Shown: in pieces, positions 9,224 through 18,248 of the stretch | How positions within the stretch are numbered: the stretch's first letter is position 1 | How the letters are laid out: each line of letters starts with the position of its first letter | From: Heyndrickxia shackletonii | Lineage (GTDB): Bacteria > Bacillota > Bacilli > Bacillales > Bacillaceae_C | Length of the DNA: 64,000 nt | Reading direction: 5' to 3' | Assembly: GCF_001420715.1 (NCBI RefSeq) | Contig: NZ_LJJC01000004.1 | Coordinates: 3,308,783 to 3,372,782 of the forward strand | Translations under genes and position numbers: made by a program | Notes under the pieces: model-generated | What the model saw: only the letters and a program-made list of their open reading frames with translations | Told to the model about the DNA's origin: nothing | Database searches by the model: none

Positions 9224-10288
9224 ATGGTTCAAACAATACGGATTCCGATATCTGTAGAATGGAAGGAAGATCATATTAAACTTTTAAATCAGCAAAATCT
9301 TCCCCATCATACAGATTATATTAATTTGACTACAATTGAGGATGTATATGATGCGATCGTTACACTAAAGGTTCGGGGAGCGCCTGCAATCGGAATTGCG
9401 GCAGCATATGGACTTGCAATGTCTGCGCAAAAGTATGACTTTGAAACACTTGAACAATTTAAGTTGAAAGTAAACACAGAAAAAAGCTACTTGGCCAGTT
9501 CAAGACCGACCGCTGTAAATTTATTTTGGGCGCTTAATCGTTTAGAAAAATCATTGGAAAATGTTCGTTCCATTAACGAAGCAAAAACTACTCTTCTTCA
9601 TGAGGCGTTTCAAATTCAAGCGGAAGATGAGGAAATGTGCAGGCAAATTGGTGAGAACGCCTTAACATTGCTGCATCCCGGAGACTCCGTGATGACCATC
9701 TGCAATGCAGGCTCTATCGCTACTGCAAAATATGGAACAGCGCTTGCTCCTTTTCATCTTGCTAGGGAAAAAGGAAAACAATTTCATGTATACGTTTGTG
9801 AAACCCGACCTGTTTTACAAGGAGCACGATTAACCGCTTGGGAACTTCAGCAATCAGGTGTAGAAACTACCTTAATTACCGATAATATGGCTGCTCATAC
9901 AATGAAAACAAAGGGAATTAAGGCAGTCATTGTTGGAGCAGATCGAATAGCTGCAAACGGTGATACAGCTAATAAAATCGGCACTTTTGGGTTAGCATTA
10001 ATAGCAAAAGCCCTTAACATCCCATTTTATGTTGCTGCTCCTTCGACAAGCTTTGATTTAACCATTAACACAGGTGATGAAATTACAATAGAAGAAAGAA
10101 GTCCTATGGAAGTGCTTCAAATAGTGAATACAACCATTGCACCTGAAAACACAAATGTGTATAACCCGGCATTTGATGTTACACCGAACCATTTAATTAC
10201 TGCAATTATTACCGAAAAAGGGATATTATATCCTGATTATGTAGAACAGATCCGGGAAAATATGTGTGATAAATATATCTCCTTATAA
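9224..10288 (+). CDS. mtnA: Methylthioribose-1-phosphate isomerase
   Basis: 354 aa eIF2B-like isomerase. The catalytic pair is present at the expected places: C160 in [11 protein letters not shown] and D240 in [24 protein letters not shown] is also conserved. It converts MTR-1-P to methylthioribulose-1-P. It starts 21 bp after mtnK with its own AAGGAG site, so it is co-transcribed. Confidence 0.95.
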   Translation: MVQTIRIPISVEWKEDHIKLLNQQNLPHHTDYINLTTIEDVYDAIVTLKVRGAPAIGIAAAYGLAMSAQKYDFETLEQFKLKVNTEKSYLASSRPTAVNLFWALNRLEKSLENVRSINEAKTTLLHEAFQIQAEDEEMCRQIGENALTLLHPGDSVMTICNAGSIATAKYGTALAPFHLAREKGKQFHVYVCETRPVLQGARLTAWELQQSGVETTLITDNMAAHTMKTKGIKAVIVGADRIAANGDTANKIGTFGLALIAKALNIPFYVAAPSTSFDLTINTGDEITIEERSPMEVLQIVNTTIAPENTNVYNPAFDVTPNHLITAIITEKGILYPDYVEQIRENMCDKYISL

Positions 10289-10355
10289 GTTACAAAATTG
10301 CTATTTCTTTATACTTGAAGTAAAAGGAACCCTTCAACTATTTCAGTAATAATCC

Positions 10356-10417
10356 CTAAAAAAACAAAAGGAAGTGAAGAAAACAAATTGATTTTTCTCA
10401 CTTCCTTTATTTTAGGG
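10356..10417. terminator. Strong bidirectional terminator between mtnA and sspD
   Basis: Very long stem. CCCTAAA and TTTAGGG form the base, and AAAGGAAGTGAGAA-type arms form the core, flanked by A and T runs. It separates convergent genes. Confidence 0.85.
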
Positions 10418-10445
10418 ACTTATAGGGAACCCCATTTTATCCCCA

Positions 10446-10643
10446 TTACTTATTTTGTCCGGAAAGCTCTGATTGTGCTTGCTTAACTAACCGTTTTGTA
10501 ATTTCTCCGCCAACAGAGCCATTTGCTCTTGATACAGTATCTGAGCCAAGATTTACACCAAATTCCTGTGCAATTTCATATTTTATTGAATCTAAATATT
10601 GTTCCACTCCTGGAACTAATAGTTTATTGCTGCTTCTTGCCAT
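10446..10643 (-). CDS. sspD: Alpha/beta-type small acid-soluble spore protein
   Basis: 65 aa, full-length SASP. It has the germination protease region [12 protein letters not shown] and the DNA-binding segment [20 protein letters not shown]. These proteins coat and protect DNA in the dormant spore and are degraded on germination. A start ATG with GGGAG upstream is clear. B. subtilis sspD occupies the corresponding place between rsgI and the mtn genes, which supports the symbol; alpha/beta paralogues are hard to tell apart by sequence alone. Expected to be sigmaG-dependent. Confidence 0.9.
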   Translation of the reverse strand: MARSSNKLLVPGVEQYLDSIKYEIAQEFGVNLGSDTVSRANGSVGGEITKRLVKQAQSELSGQNK

Positions 10644-10831
10644 TGTTTTTTCTCCCTTTCATATAAAAAGATGGTTTGTTGCTTTGTAGTATTAGTATGA
10701 AATAAAAAAGCAGAATCATAAGTGGTAAAATGTTGAACCGCGTATTTTATAAAACCCGACTAAATTATTTTCTTTCGGATATCATATCAATGTACATTTA
10801 TTAAATTTTTCAACTAAAGGGGATGCAGTTT

Positions 10832-10999
10832 ATGGTAAAAAGAAAAGCAGAGCGTGGCGCTGCATTAAAAAATAATAAAACTCCAATAAAGAATCTTGCC
10901 GAATCAGAATTTGCTACTGAATATTCGAGTGGGGAAGAAACGGCAAAACATGCTAATCGTAATTCCAAACAAGGAAGAAAAGGAAAAAACAATGGCTAA
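10832..10999 (+). CDS. Small basic spore-type protein, gamma-SASP-like motif
   Basis: 55 aa: MVKRKAERGAALKNN..., then SEFATEYSSGEETAKHAN and a basic tail KQGRKGKNNG. SEFATEYSSGE resembles the EFxTEFAS repeat unit of gamma-type SASP (SspE), and the N-terminus MVKRKA resembles SspO, so a minor spore-core protein is likely but unproven. AAAGGGGAT lies eight bases upstream of the ATG. It overlaps the next gene by eight bases, which implies co-translation. Confidence 0.7.
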   Translation: MVKRKAERGAALKNNKTPIKNLAESEFATEYSSGEETAKHANRNSKQGRKGKNNG

Positions 11000-11144
11000 A
11001 AAGAAAGAACAAATAACAACTAGCGAAGAACTCGGTTCAGAATTTGGCGATATTAATGCTTCAAAATTTTTTGAGCTTAGTCAAGCTGCCAAAAGCAATG
11101 ATAATAAGAAGGACAACGAAAAAAGAAACAATAGTGCCAAGTAA
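10992..11144 (+). CDS. Small charged protein, possible gamma-SASP relative
   Basis: 50 aa: MAKKKEQITTSEELGSEFGDINASKFFELSQAAKS followed by a K/N/D-rich tail. SEFGDINAS loosely recalls the EFGTEFAS unit of gamma-type SASP. The ATG at 10992 overlaps the preceding gene's end. The upstream site AAGGAAG lies inside that gene. An open frame continues upstream to 10896 but is out of context. Function unknown; co-expression with the preceding spore-type gene is inferred. Confidence 0.6.
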   Translation: MAKKKEQITTSEELGSEFGDINASKFFELSQAAKSNDNKKDNEKRNNSAK

Positions 11145-11159
11145 TTGGCATTATTGTTT
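11126..11159. terminator. Bidirectional hairpin overlapping two stop codons
   Basis: AAACAATAGTGCCA and TGGCATTATTGTTT pair with a 6-base loop. It lies across the ends of the convergent genes at 10992-11144 and 11151-12896. Confidence 0.7.
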
Positions 11160-12896
11160 CCTTACTGGAAAAATAGTTGACTTGCCTGAAATTGGGTCGA
11201 AGTAAATCAACATATAAGATGGGTGCTCTTTTAAAACTTTTGTTTGTAAAAACTCAGCACTATCAAATGGAACTTTTTCTACAATTGTATGCTTTATTAA
11301 GTCCTTTTCGGAAAGTGAAAGTTCCTGAAATGATTTCCCTAATTGTTCAGGATGATTTTTTACATATTCATATACCTGTTTACTTTCTTCTTTGCTAATG
11401 TTTTGATTCCACCATGATTTTCGTGGTTTATAGCGATGTTGTTTTAAATAATCATATTTCATTAGCCCTTCTACTATTTCTAATTGGGATGAATGAATAC
11501 TGCTCAAAAATTGGCTCAAGCGTTTAAATAAATCCTCTAATTGGTGACCTATCCGACTCCAGCCTTGCTCGTCCCAATACGTACCAAACTCCTGGAAAAA
11601 GTCAAAAGGGGTTTCGAATAACTGTGTTACTAGATATTCAATGGTTTCGTCCATTCGATGATCATTCCAATATTTTTCTAAGACATCTTCGACTTGTTTT
11701 ATTTTTACAACATCTTCAAATGATAGAACATTATTCTTCAGAATTTCATAAGGTGCATGATCCATGTAGACATAGTCATGTTCCTTTGCTCTTATTCTAA
11801 CTCCCGTCCCTCTCAACATTTTTAAAAATCCAAGTTGTAATTCTTCAGGGCGTAAGGCAAATACATCGTTAAATGTCTTTCGAAAGGAATGATAATCCTC
11901 TTCTGGTAAGCCGGCAATAAGGTCAAGATGCTGATCAATCTTTTTGCCTTCCTTCACCATTGTTACAGTTCTAGATAGTTTTTCGAAATTCTGTCTTCTT
12001 TTAACAAGTTCATTCGTAAGATCATTTGTCGATTGAACACCAATTTCGAATCGGAATAATCCTCTTGGGGCATTTTCATTCAAAAAGTTAATGACCTCAG
12101 GTCTCATAATATCACCGGTGATTTCAAATTGAAAAACCGTTCCAGGTCTATGCTCATCAATTAAAAATTGAAACATCTCCATTGCGTAGCTGCGGCTAAT
12201 ATTAAAAGTCCTGTCAACAAATTTTATGGTTTTTGCACCATGGTCCATTAAGAAACGAATATCCTCTTTAATTCTTTCACGATTAAAATAACGTACACCA
12301 AGCTCGATAGAGGATAAACAAAATTGACAATTAAAAGGGCAGCCACGACTTGTTTCAACATATACAACCCTTTTCGAAAGATGCGGCAAATCCTCTTCAA
12401 AACGAAATGGAGTCGGAAGTTGTTTTAAGTCGATTTTGGAACGGGATGGATTAATGACGACCTTACCATCCTTCATATAAGAAATGCCCTGTACACTTTC
12501 GATATCCGCAGGCCCTTCAAGCTGTATAAGGAGCTGTTTAAAGGTCTCTTCCCCTTCCCCAACTACAATATAATCAACTTCTGGCAAACGTTTTAGCCAA
12601 TAGGTAAAATCATATGTTACTTCAGGACCCCCTAGAACAATAATTAACTCAGGCATAATTTTTTTCATTACTTGTATGACTTTTATCGTTTCCTCGATAT
12701 TCCAGATATAACAACTAAATCCTAATACATCCGGTTTTTTAGAAAATAAATCCGACACAATATTCATAATTGGATCTTTAATAGTATATTCCGCTATTTT
12801 GACATTGAATTCAGGAGCTGCATATGCTTTTAAATACCGAATCGCTAAATTAGTATGAATATATTTAGCATTCAGTGTACTAACAATAATATTCAT
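11151..12896 (-). CDS. B12-binding radical SAM protein with C-terminal DUF4080
   Basis: 581 aa. The N-terminal about 140 residues are a cobalamin-binding-type Rossmann domain (LGFSCYIWNIE, IVLGGPEVTYD). The radical SAM cluster motif is C186-x3-C190-x2-C193 (GCPFNCQFC), followed by GIQSTN/DLIAGLPEED segments. The C-terminal about 220 residues match the DUF4080 region of this subfamily. The substrate is unknown; relatives modify tRNA, lipids or secondary metabolites. There is no canonical DxHxxG cobalamin motif, so B12 binding cannot be taken for granted. Single gene, convergent with the small spore genes. Confidence 0.85.
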   Translation of the reverse strand: MNIIVSTLNAKYIHTNLAIRYLKAYAAPEFNVKIAEYTIKDPIMNIVSDLFSKKPDVLGFSCYIWNIEETIKVIQVMKKIMPELIIVLGGPEVTYDFTYWLKRLPEVDYIVVGEGEETFKQLLIQLEGPADIESVQGISYMKDGKVVINPSRSKIDLKQLPTPFRFEEDLPHLSKRVVYVETSRGCPFNCQFCLSSIELGVRYFNRERIKEDIRFLMDHGAKTIKFVDRTFNISRSYAMEMFQFLIDEHRPGTVFQFEITGDIMRPEVINFLNENAPRGLFRFEIGVQSTNDLTNELVKRRQNFEKLSRTVTMVKEGKKIDQHLDLIAGLPEEDYHSFRKTFNDVFALRPEELQLGFLKMLRGTGVRIRAKEHDYVYMDHAPYEILKNNVLSFEDVVKIKQVEDVLEKYWNDHRMDETIEYLVTQLFETPFDFFQEFGTYWDEQGWSRIGHQLEDLFKRLSQFLSSIHSSQLEIVEGLMKYDYLKQHRYKPRKSWWNQNISKEESKQVYEYVKNHPEQLGKSFQELSLSEKDLIKHTIVEKVPFDSAEFLQTKVLKEHPSYMLIYFDPISGKSTIFPVRKQ

Positions 12897-13123
12897 TTTA
12901 TATTATTACCTCATCTTTTTTAAGGAATTGAACATCTTTACCATTTTACCTAAGAAAATAAAAAACCTCAATGTATGACAGGTGATAAAAAAATTGTTAA
13001 TTACGCAGGAATTTCGGGGAAAACACCGAAAATAATGGATATAGAAAACTATTCCAAATAGGACACGAAGGGTTAGGTCCTTGTCCATATTATACATATA
13101 AGATTATATAGGAGAGAGCGTGA

Positions 13124-14578
13124 ATGGAGATTAGTGATGAGAAAACAGAAGACCGTCTAAAATTTGCCAAACAAAAAAACTTCAATTTTAAGCAAAGCGA
13201 TGAGCTTTACAGAAGCCTATTCGAAGAAGCCATTGACGGGATTGTCTTTTGGGATAATGATGGAAATGTGCTGATGGCAAATCAATCGGCTTTACGAATA
13301 TTTGAATGCAGTTCAGAAGAATTCTTACAAAGTAATTTATGGGATTTTGTATTAGAGAAGAACGAACATTTTTACTCACTTCTAAGTAAATTTTATAAAA
13401 AAGGAGAAATAAGAGATGAGCTGTTATTTCTCATGCCAAATGGTCAATTGAAACAACTGGAATTCACCTCAAAAAAGCATTTTGTAGACGGCTCTAATAT
13501 GACTATCTTTCGAAATGCCAGTGAACGATACAAAATGGAAAAGGAATTACGGGAAAGTGAAGAGAGATTTCGTAATGTCTTTGAAGGCTCGTTTGATGGG
13601 ATGGTATTGTGGAATCGTCAATACGAAATTGTCGATATAAACCCTCTTGCCGCACAAATTTTAAAAGCTAATAGAGATGACATTATTGGAAAAGGTATTT
13701 GGGAAATTATTGATGATCGATTTAAGGATGATATTGAAGCACATATAAAAGAATTAGAGCAACTCGGTACTTCAGATTCAACACTAACCATCTCATCGGA
13801 AAATGGCAGTAAGTATTTCGAAATAAACTCCAAATGGAATCTTGCCTCCGATTTAAGCTTAACAGTGATTAGAAACGTAACCGAAAAAATAGGATTGCAG
13901 GAGCAATTGCAAAAGTCAGATACCCTTAGTGTAGTCGGAGAATTGGCCGCAGGTATTGCTCATGAAATACGAAATCCAATGACAGCATTAAAAGGATTCA
14001 TTCAGCTATTGGAAATGAGTATAAAGGAAGATCACTCCATGTATTTTAAGGTGATCATGTCCGAATTAAGAAGAATTGAATCAACTATTACAGAGTTTTT
14101 AATTTTAGCAAAACCGCAGGCAATCCAATTTAAAAACAATGATATGAGAAAGGTAATGCAGGAAACATTAGAGTTATTAAATGGACAAGCATTAATGAAT
14201 AATGTTCAGTTTAACTTTAAGTATGCAGACGAGCTTCCTGATGTATTTTGTGAACCAAATCAAATGAAACAGGTTTTCATTAATATTATCAAAAATGCTA
14301 TTGAGGTAATGCCAGAAGGCGGCTTTGTTACGATTACGATTGATAATCAGCCAAATGAGTACATACATATTGTTATAGAAGATGAAGGCGAAGGAATCCC
14401 GGAAAAGAAGATAAAACGGCTAGGAGAACCATTTTATACCACGAAGGAACGCGGGACAGGATTAGGCTTAATGGTAAGCTACAAAATTATTAAAGAACAT
14501 AAGGGGAAAGTCGAGGTTGAAAGTGAAGTTGGTGTGGGAACCAAATTTCATATTTATATTCCTATTAAAAGAAACTAG
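13124..14578 (+). CDS. kinE: PAS-domain sporulation-type sensor histidine kinase (KinE-like)
   Basis: 484 aa, cytosolic, with no membrane segment. Two PAS domains lie at about 29-130 and 148-252. The HisKA box has H280 in AAGIAHEIRNPMTALKGF, followed by an HATPase with the N box (FINIIKNAIEVM), G1 (DEGEGIP) and G2 (GTGLGL). Kinases of this class feed the Spo0F-Spo0B-Spo0A phosphorelay. B. subtilis KinE is longer (extra sensor region) and also lies next to mtnA, so the symbol is a synteny-based suggestion. GGAGAG precedes the ATG. Confidence 0.8.
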   Translation: MEISDEKTEDRLKFAKQKNFNFKQSDELYRSLFEEAIDGIVFWDNDGNVLMANQSALRIFECSSEEFLQSNLWDFVLEKNEHFYSLLSKFYKKGEIRDELLFLMPNGQLKQLEFTSKKHFVDGSNMTIFRNASERYKMEKELRESEERFRNVFEGSFDGMVLWNRQYEIVDINPLAAQILKANRDDIIGKGIWEIIDDRFKDDIEAHIKELEQLGTSDSTLTISSENGSKYFEINSKWNLASDLSLTVIRNVTEKIGLQEQLQKSDTLSVVGELAAGIAHEIRNPMTALKGFIQLLEMSIKEDHSMYFKVIMSELRRIESTITEFLILAKPQAIQFKNNDMRKVMQETLELLNGQALMNNVQFNFKYADELPDVFCEPNQMKQVFINIIKNAIEVMPEGGFVTITIDNQPNEYIHIVIEDEGEGIPEKKIKRLGEPFYTTKERGTGLGLMVSYKIIKEHKGKVEVESEVGVGTKFHIYIPIKRN

Positions 14579-14616
14579 CGGTTAACTGTGTATAAAAAAA
14601 GGAAAGGAAAATGAGT

Positions 14617-15681
14617 TCATTTTCCTTTCCTTTTTTGTTCTTGATTCTTTTCCCCATGATTACCGTTATTTTTATGCTTTTGATGACCATAATGATTACC
14701 GTTATCTTTATGCCATCTATTATTATTCCCATGATTTCCATTATTTTTATGATTTCCATAATTGCCATGATTTCCATTATCATGATGATTGGACCAATGG
14801 TGATTTTTCGTTCCTTTTTTTTCTTCCATTTTTCTTTTGTTCTCTTGTATTCTTTCTATCTTCTTTTGTTGCCCATAGTTTCTATCCGGTATTATTTGCT
14901 TGTATTGTATATTCTTTTGGACAGGCTCTTTTTCCTTATGTATTATTTCATTTTGTTTATTTTTTGGAATGTCTACATTTTGTTTAGGCGGTTGTGTTTG
15001 ATTTTTTAATGTATTTTCTTTTTCAATATTTTTCTTCATTTCTTTTTCCATTACATATTTCCCTGTCGATACACCGCTTTTTAATGCATTTTTTCTTTCA
15101 TCCATTGATGCATTTACCACTTTAAGATCCGCATTAACGCTTTTTGCGACCGGAGCTAAGTCTTGAACTTTTTTCTCTAATCTCTGTTTATTATTTTCAT
15201 CTTTCAAAACAGATGCAATTACAACTTTTGAATTGAGATCTATAAATCCAAGTGAGTTACTAGTCAATAACACCTGTTTTGCAATATCCTCAAAATCCTG
15301 TTTTCCTTCCACATCCACTTTTGCTAACACTTTCTGACCATCTGCATTCAGTGCTTTAGCACCAATAACCTGCAAATTTTTATTTAAAACCAGTTCTACA
15401 CTAGGGTTCGCATCAATTGAAACATAGGCATAGGCCTTGTTTTGATTAGTAAAATTAAATAATAGTGCACATAAAATCATTATACTTACCACAGCTAAAC
15501 TACCAATTTTAGCGGGAGTCAAGACCAGGGGGAAATGAAGTTTTTTTAAATATGGATCAAAGGATATTTCTTGTCCTATATAAAGGTGATCATGAGGTTT
15601 CATTCCTTTAACAAACTCACCATCCGGGGTAAGCATGACAAGATATTTTTTCTTAATTTCAAGTATAACTCCTTTTCTCAT
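14617..15681 (-). CDS. rsgI: Anti-sigma-I factor RsgI with Asn/His/Gly-rich tail
   Basis: 354 aa. The N-terminal anti-sigma domain is at 1-50 (MRKGVILEIKKKYLVML). One transmembrane helix lies at about 55-77. The extracytoplasmic domain begins AYVSIDANPSVELVLNK; the conserved Asn-Pro there corresponds to the autoproteolysis site reported for RsgI proteins. Residues from about 295 form a low-complexity tail made of NHG, NHH and NNGNHG units with about a dozen His, unlike the short end of ordinary RsgI. It overlaps sigI by four bases. It holds SigI at the membrane until cleaved. Confidence 0.93.
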   Translation of the reverse strand: MRKGVILEIKKKYLVMLTPDGEFVKGMKPHDHLYIGQEISFDPYLKKLHFPLVLTPAKIGSLAVVSIMILCALLFNFTNQNKAYAYVSIDANPSVELVLNKNLQVIGAKALNADGQKVLAKVDVEGKQDFEDIAKQVLLTSNSLGFIDLNSKVVIASVLKDENNKQRLEKKVQDLAPVAKSVNADLKVVNASMDERKNALKSGVSTGKYVMEKEMKKNIEKENTLKNQTQPPKQNVDIPKNKQNEIIHKEKEPVQKNIQYKQIIPDRNYGQQKKIERIQENKRKMEEKKGTKNHHWSNHHDNGNHGNYGNHKNNGNHGNNNRWHKDNGNHYGHQKHKNNGNHGEKNQEQKRKGK

Positions 15682-16427
15682 CCCTCTAACCTGCCTTTTA
15701 TATACTCCTTCAAATAAAGAAAATCACCCGCTAAAATTAAAACCACAGCAATAATATATTTACGATTTCGTTCCAAAGTTTTCCGGCTTACATCTACTTT
15801 CTTTTCCAGTAATTTCATCGGCAGCTTTTTGTTTTCCATTAATTGCTCCAGAAGTTCGCGGTCATTCACAATTTCTATTGCTGCCTTAAAAGCATTGATT
15901 CTTGCATCCTCATGCTTAGGTGATTGTTTTATTAAATCGTTAAAAGAAAGCTTAAACGTCTTTAATAGTTCTCCGAATCGAATAATCTCTTCTTTTCTTT
16001 TTTCATCATCTTTTTTTATATGAAATTTTTCAATGGATAAATTGTCCTCTATTGATTGCAGCGTACCATTTGTTTCACTTTCATTGGTAACCAATTGCAT
16101 ACTTATTTCTTTATATTTAGAATTACTTCGTATATAGTCAATCACTTTCCGCTTAATAATTACCTCTGCAAATGCCAGTAAGGATGAGCCTCTATTTTCA
16201 TCATATTTCATAATTGCCTCATGAAAAGCAATTAGACCAATACTAAACTCATCATCACTATCGTCAATATAGTGCTTGCAAACGGTAGAAACCGTTTTCT
16301 TTACAAAAGGCTTATACTGCGAAAGCAATTCACGTAATGCTGCTTCGTCACCATTTTGGATAGAAACCGCTATTTCTTCAAGTGATTTATTCTTTTCTTT
16401 CCATAGCAATTTGAGCATAGAACTCAC
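15678..16427 (-). CDS. sigI: RNA polymerase sigma factor SigI
   Basis: 249 aa SigI-family sigma-70 factor. The region 2-like segment includes DDEFSIGLIAFHEAIMKYDENRG and SSLLAFAEVIIKRKVIDYIR. The C-terminal DNA-recognition segment is MKLLEKKVDVSRKTLERNRKYIIAVVLIL. In B. subtilis SigI responds to heat and wall or envelope conditions. Co-transcribed with rsgI (ATGA overlap). The start ATG follows GGGGTGAG. Confidence 0.93.
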   Translation of the reverse strand: MSSMLKLLWKEKNKSLEEIAVSIQNGDEAALRELLSQYKPFVKKTVSTVCKHYIDDSDDEFSIGLIAFHEAIMKYDENRGSSLLAFAEVIIKRKVIDYIRSNSKYKEISMQLVTNESETNGTLQSIEDNLSIEKFHIKKDDEKRKEEIIRFGELLKTFKLSFNDLIKQSPKHEDARINAFKAAIEIVNDRELLEQLMENKKLPMKLLEKKVDVSRKTLERNRKYIIAVVLILAGDFLYLKEYIKGRLEG

Positions 16428-16550
16428 CCCATCCTATTATTATAACATGGATGGGAAAATTGACTTGTTTTCTTTGTATTTACAAAAATATTTCAATCAA
16501 TATAAAAGTACGACAAAGATTACTAATTTGTGAGGGTGTTAAAATAAATA

Positions 16551-16579
16551 AAAAACTGCTCTGGTAGGAGCAATTTTTC
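16551..16579 (-). terminator. Terminator after ykoY
   Basis: Stem AAATTGCTC/GAGCAGTTTTT read on the minus strand, with a T run. It lies between the ykoY end and the sigI start. Confidence 0.65.
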
Positions 16580-16633
16580 TATTACTTAGAGATCATAACA
16601 TTTCATCCGTAGATAACTGAAAATTGTATACGT

Positions 16634-16724
16634 CTCGCGCAGGCAGCCATCGACTGAACTACCTAACTGTGTATCAGATGGTCTTGTCGGAGAATAAGAA
16701 ATCCATATGCTAAAGCTGCTGAAC
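16634..16724 (-). repeat. Diverged copy (D) of the dispersed repeat
   Basis: Its reverse complement contains ATATGGATTTC, AGGTAGTTCA and GATGGCTGCCTGCGCGAG. These match blocks of the copies at 7.7 and 24.5 kb. It fills the gap between ykoY and its terminator. Confidence 0.55.
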
Positions 16725-16738
16725 TTTTGTATTTGTTC

Positions 16739-17506
16739 TTACATTCCCTGGCTGATTTCAGTATTATGTTTTCTGGCAGTCAAATACCCTGATAAAACAA
16801 TCATTATGAGAACTGACCAGAATACTAGTTTCCAAGTAAAAGATTCCGGAAAATGTTCATCTACTATACTTATTTTTTCATGAGCCAATGTTAAAACGGT
16901 CAGCTTTACTCCCACCCAGCCAACAATGAGAAAGGCTGCCGTCTCTAGGCTTGGATATTTTTGCAGTAATTTTACAAAACCATTTGCAGCAAATCGAATA
17001 ATCACTAATCCGATAATCCCTCCAAGCAGCATAACAATAAATTGCGCACCGTCTATTCCGCCAATATTAAACCACCCAGCTGGTTTTAATGTGATTGCAA
17101 GTGCAACAGATGCGAGCATTGAGTCTATAGCAAAAGCAATATCAGCAATTTCTACCTTAAATACTGTCATCCAAAAAGAAGATTGTTTTTGTCTTGGTTC
17201 CTTGTGATCACCATCCAAGCCTTTTTTTCTTTTTAACAGATGATGGGCAGAAATATATAGTAAATATAAAGCACCAATTGCTTGAATTTGCCATACATTT
17301 ACTAAGAAGGATATTAGGAATAGGGCGAGAAATCGAAACAGGAATGCGCCGATTAAGCCATAAAATAATGCTTTCTTTTGCTTTTCTTTAGGTAAATGTT
17401 TAACCATTACCGCCATAACAATAGCATTATCAGCTGCCAATATCCCTTCTAATCCCACTAATACAAGTAACACCCAGCCATACTCCATCAACAATGAAAT
17501 GTCCAA
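16739..17506 (-). CDS. ykoY: TerC-family manganese exporter YkoY
   Basis: 255 aa with seven or so hydrophobic segments. It carries the TerC signature LEGILAADNAIVMAVM near residues 19-34 and the second acidic helix VEIADIAFAIDSML near 115-128; their Asp and Glu residues line the metal path. YkoY/MeeY proteins export Mn(II), serving secreted metalloenzymes. The upstream yybP-ykoY riboswitch supports this. B. subtilis ykoY also adjoins sigI. Confidence 0.9.
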   Translation of the reverse strand: MDISLLMEYGWVLLVLVGLEGILAADNAIVMAVMVKHLPKEKQKKALFYGLIGAFLFRFLALFLISFLVNVWQIQAIGALYLLYISAHHLLKRKKGLDGDHKEPRQKQSSFWMTVFKVEIADIAFAIDSMLASVALAITLKPAGWFNIGGIDGAQFIVMLLGGIIGLVIIRFAANGFVKLLQKYPSLETAAFLIVGWVGVKLTVLTLAHEKISIVDEHFPESFTWKLVFWSVLIMIVLSGYLTARKHNTEISQGM

Positions 17507-17550
17507 AAGAATTTGCCTCCCTTACTTTTAACAACAAACCCTATAAAGGA

Positions 17551-17686
17551 CGCAAAAAAAGACCTCTGCCCTTTATAGGCAAAGGTCTTGCTAGACATAT
17601 GTATCATGCCAACAAAGCCGATGAATTTCTTCATGTAATGACGACTTTGTTTAGATGTTTTCACACCCAAAGCTACTCCCCTTTGA
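17551..17686 (-). ncRNA. yybP-ykoY manganese riboswitch with terminator
   Basis: Read on the minus strand, it starts CAAAGGGGAGTAGC, the yybP-ykoY signature, and ends with the strong hairpin AAGACCTTTGCC/GGCAGAGGTCTT and seven Ts. TCCTTTATAGGG just downstream is complementary to CCTATAAAGG inside the terminator loop. Mn(II) binding should prevent termination and switch the exporter on. Confidence 0.85.
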
Positions 17687-17697
17687 CATTGTCAAAG
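17681..17697. promoter_or_regulatory. Perfect 17-bp palindrome at the 5' end of the riboswitch
   Basis: CTTTGACAtTGTCAAAG, eight-base arms with one central base. It lies at or just ahead of the predicted riboswitch 5' end. It could be an operator or simply an extension of the basal stem. Confidence 0.4.
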
Positions 17698-17774
17698 TAT
17701 TATTATTTTTCTTTATTATACTAAACAGCTAACCTGCTGGCAATAAATAATTACCTGTATTTATCTAAATTAAG

Positions 17775-18245
17775 TTAAATGGAGGATTTGGATATCTTTA
17801 TCAGTATTAAACGAATGCCATTCCCGATGATTAAACCAGGGATTAAGAAAATCATAGGAAGAAAAATTGGTCCGATAAAAATATTAAAGATCTTGATTTG
17901 CGGCGAATACATGAGGCCAACAGTTACAAAATATGCACCAAATGCGAAAGGGAGATAACTGTATTTTTTCACCTTCTCCTGAGCAGATTTATACGCATCC
18001 CACATTGCATACATATATAAACATGGATAGAACATTAGCCATTGATAGTTAATGATTTTACTTGCCATAACAGTTTGCCCTAAAAAGCTGAGCATAATCC
18101 CTTCATTAAAATTGCTTTTAACATTAATGAGAAACTCTAATAAAATGAACAGTATTCCTTTTACAAGTGACCCAGATAATAGTTGGGCAAAGCCCGGCAA
18201 GGCAATGCTCCATAGAATAGCCTCAAGTGGCTCCACTTTTTTCAT
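17775..18245 (-). CDS. Small multi-pass membrane protein, unknown function
   Basis: 156 aa with about four hydrophobic segments. The start SIALPGFAQLLSGSLVKGILFILLEF has the P-G-x-x-Q motif seen in TM2-like and related small membrane proteins. The middle has WLMFYPCLYMYAMWDAYKSA, and the C-terminus is very hydrophobic. It begins two codons' distance after the stop of the 50-aa gene at 18249-18401, whose end supplies the AAGGG ribosome site, so the two are translationally linked. I do not recognise a function. Confidence 0.75.
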   Translation of the reverse strand: MKKVEPLEAILWSIALPGFAQLLSGSLVKGILFILLEFLINVKSNFNEGIMLSFLGQTVMASKIINYQWLMFYPCLYMYAMWDAYKSAQEKVKKYSYLPFAFGAYFVTVGLMYSPQIKIFNIFIGPIFLPMIFLIPGLIIGNGIRLILIKISKSSI

Positions 18246-18248
18246 TGT

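Noticed and set aside
14611-15009. 132-codon hydrophobic frame opposite rsgI
   Set aside because: It is the antisense of the Asn/His-rich low-complexity tail; repeated Ile/Met arises from AT-rich complement, with no ribosome site.
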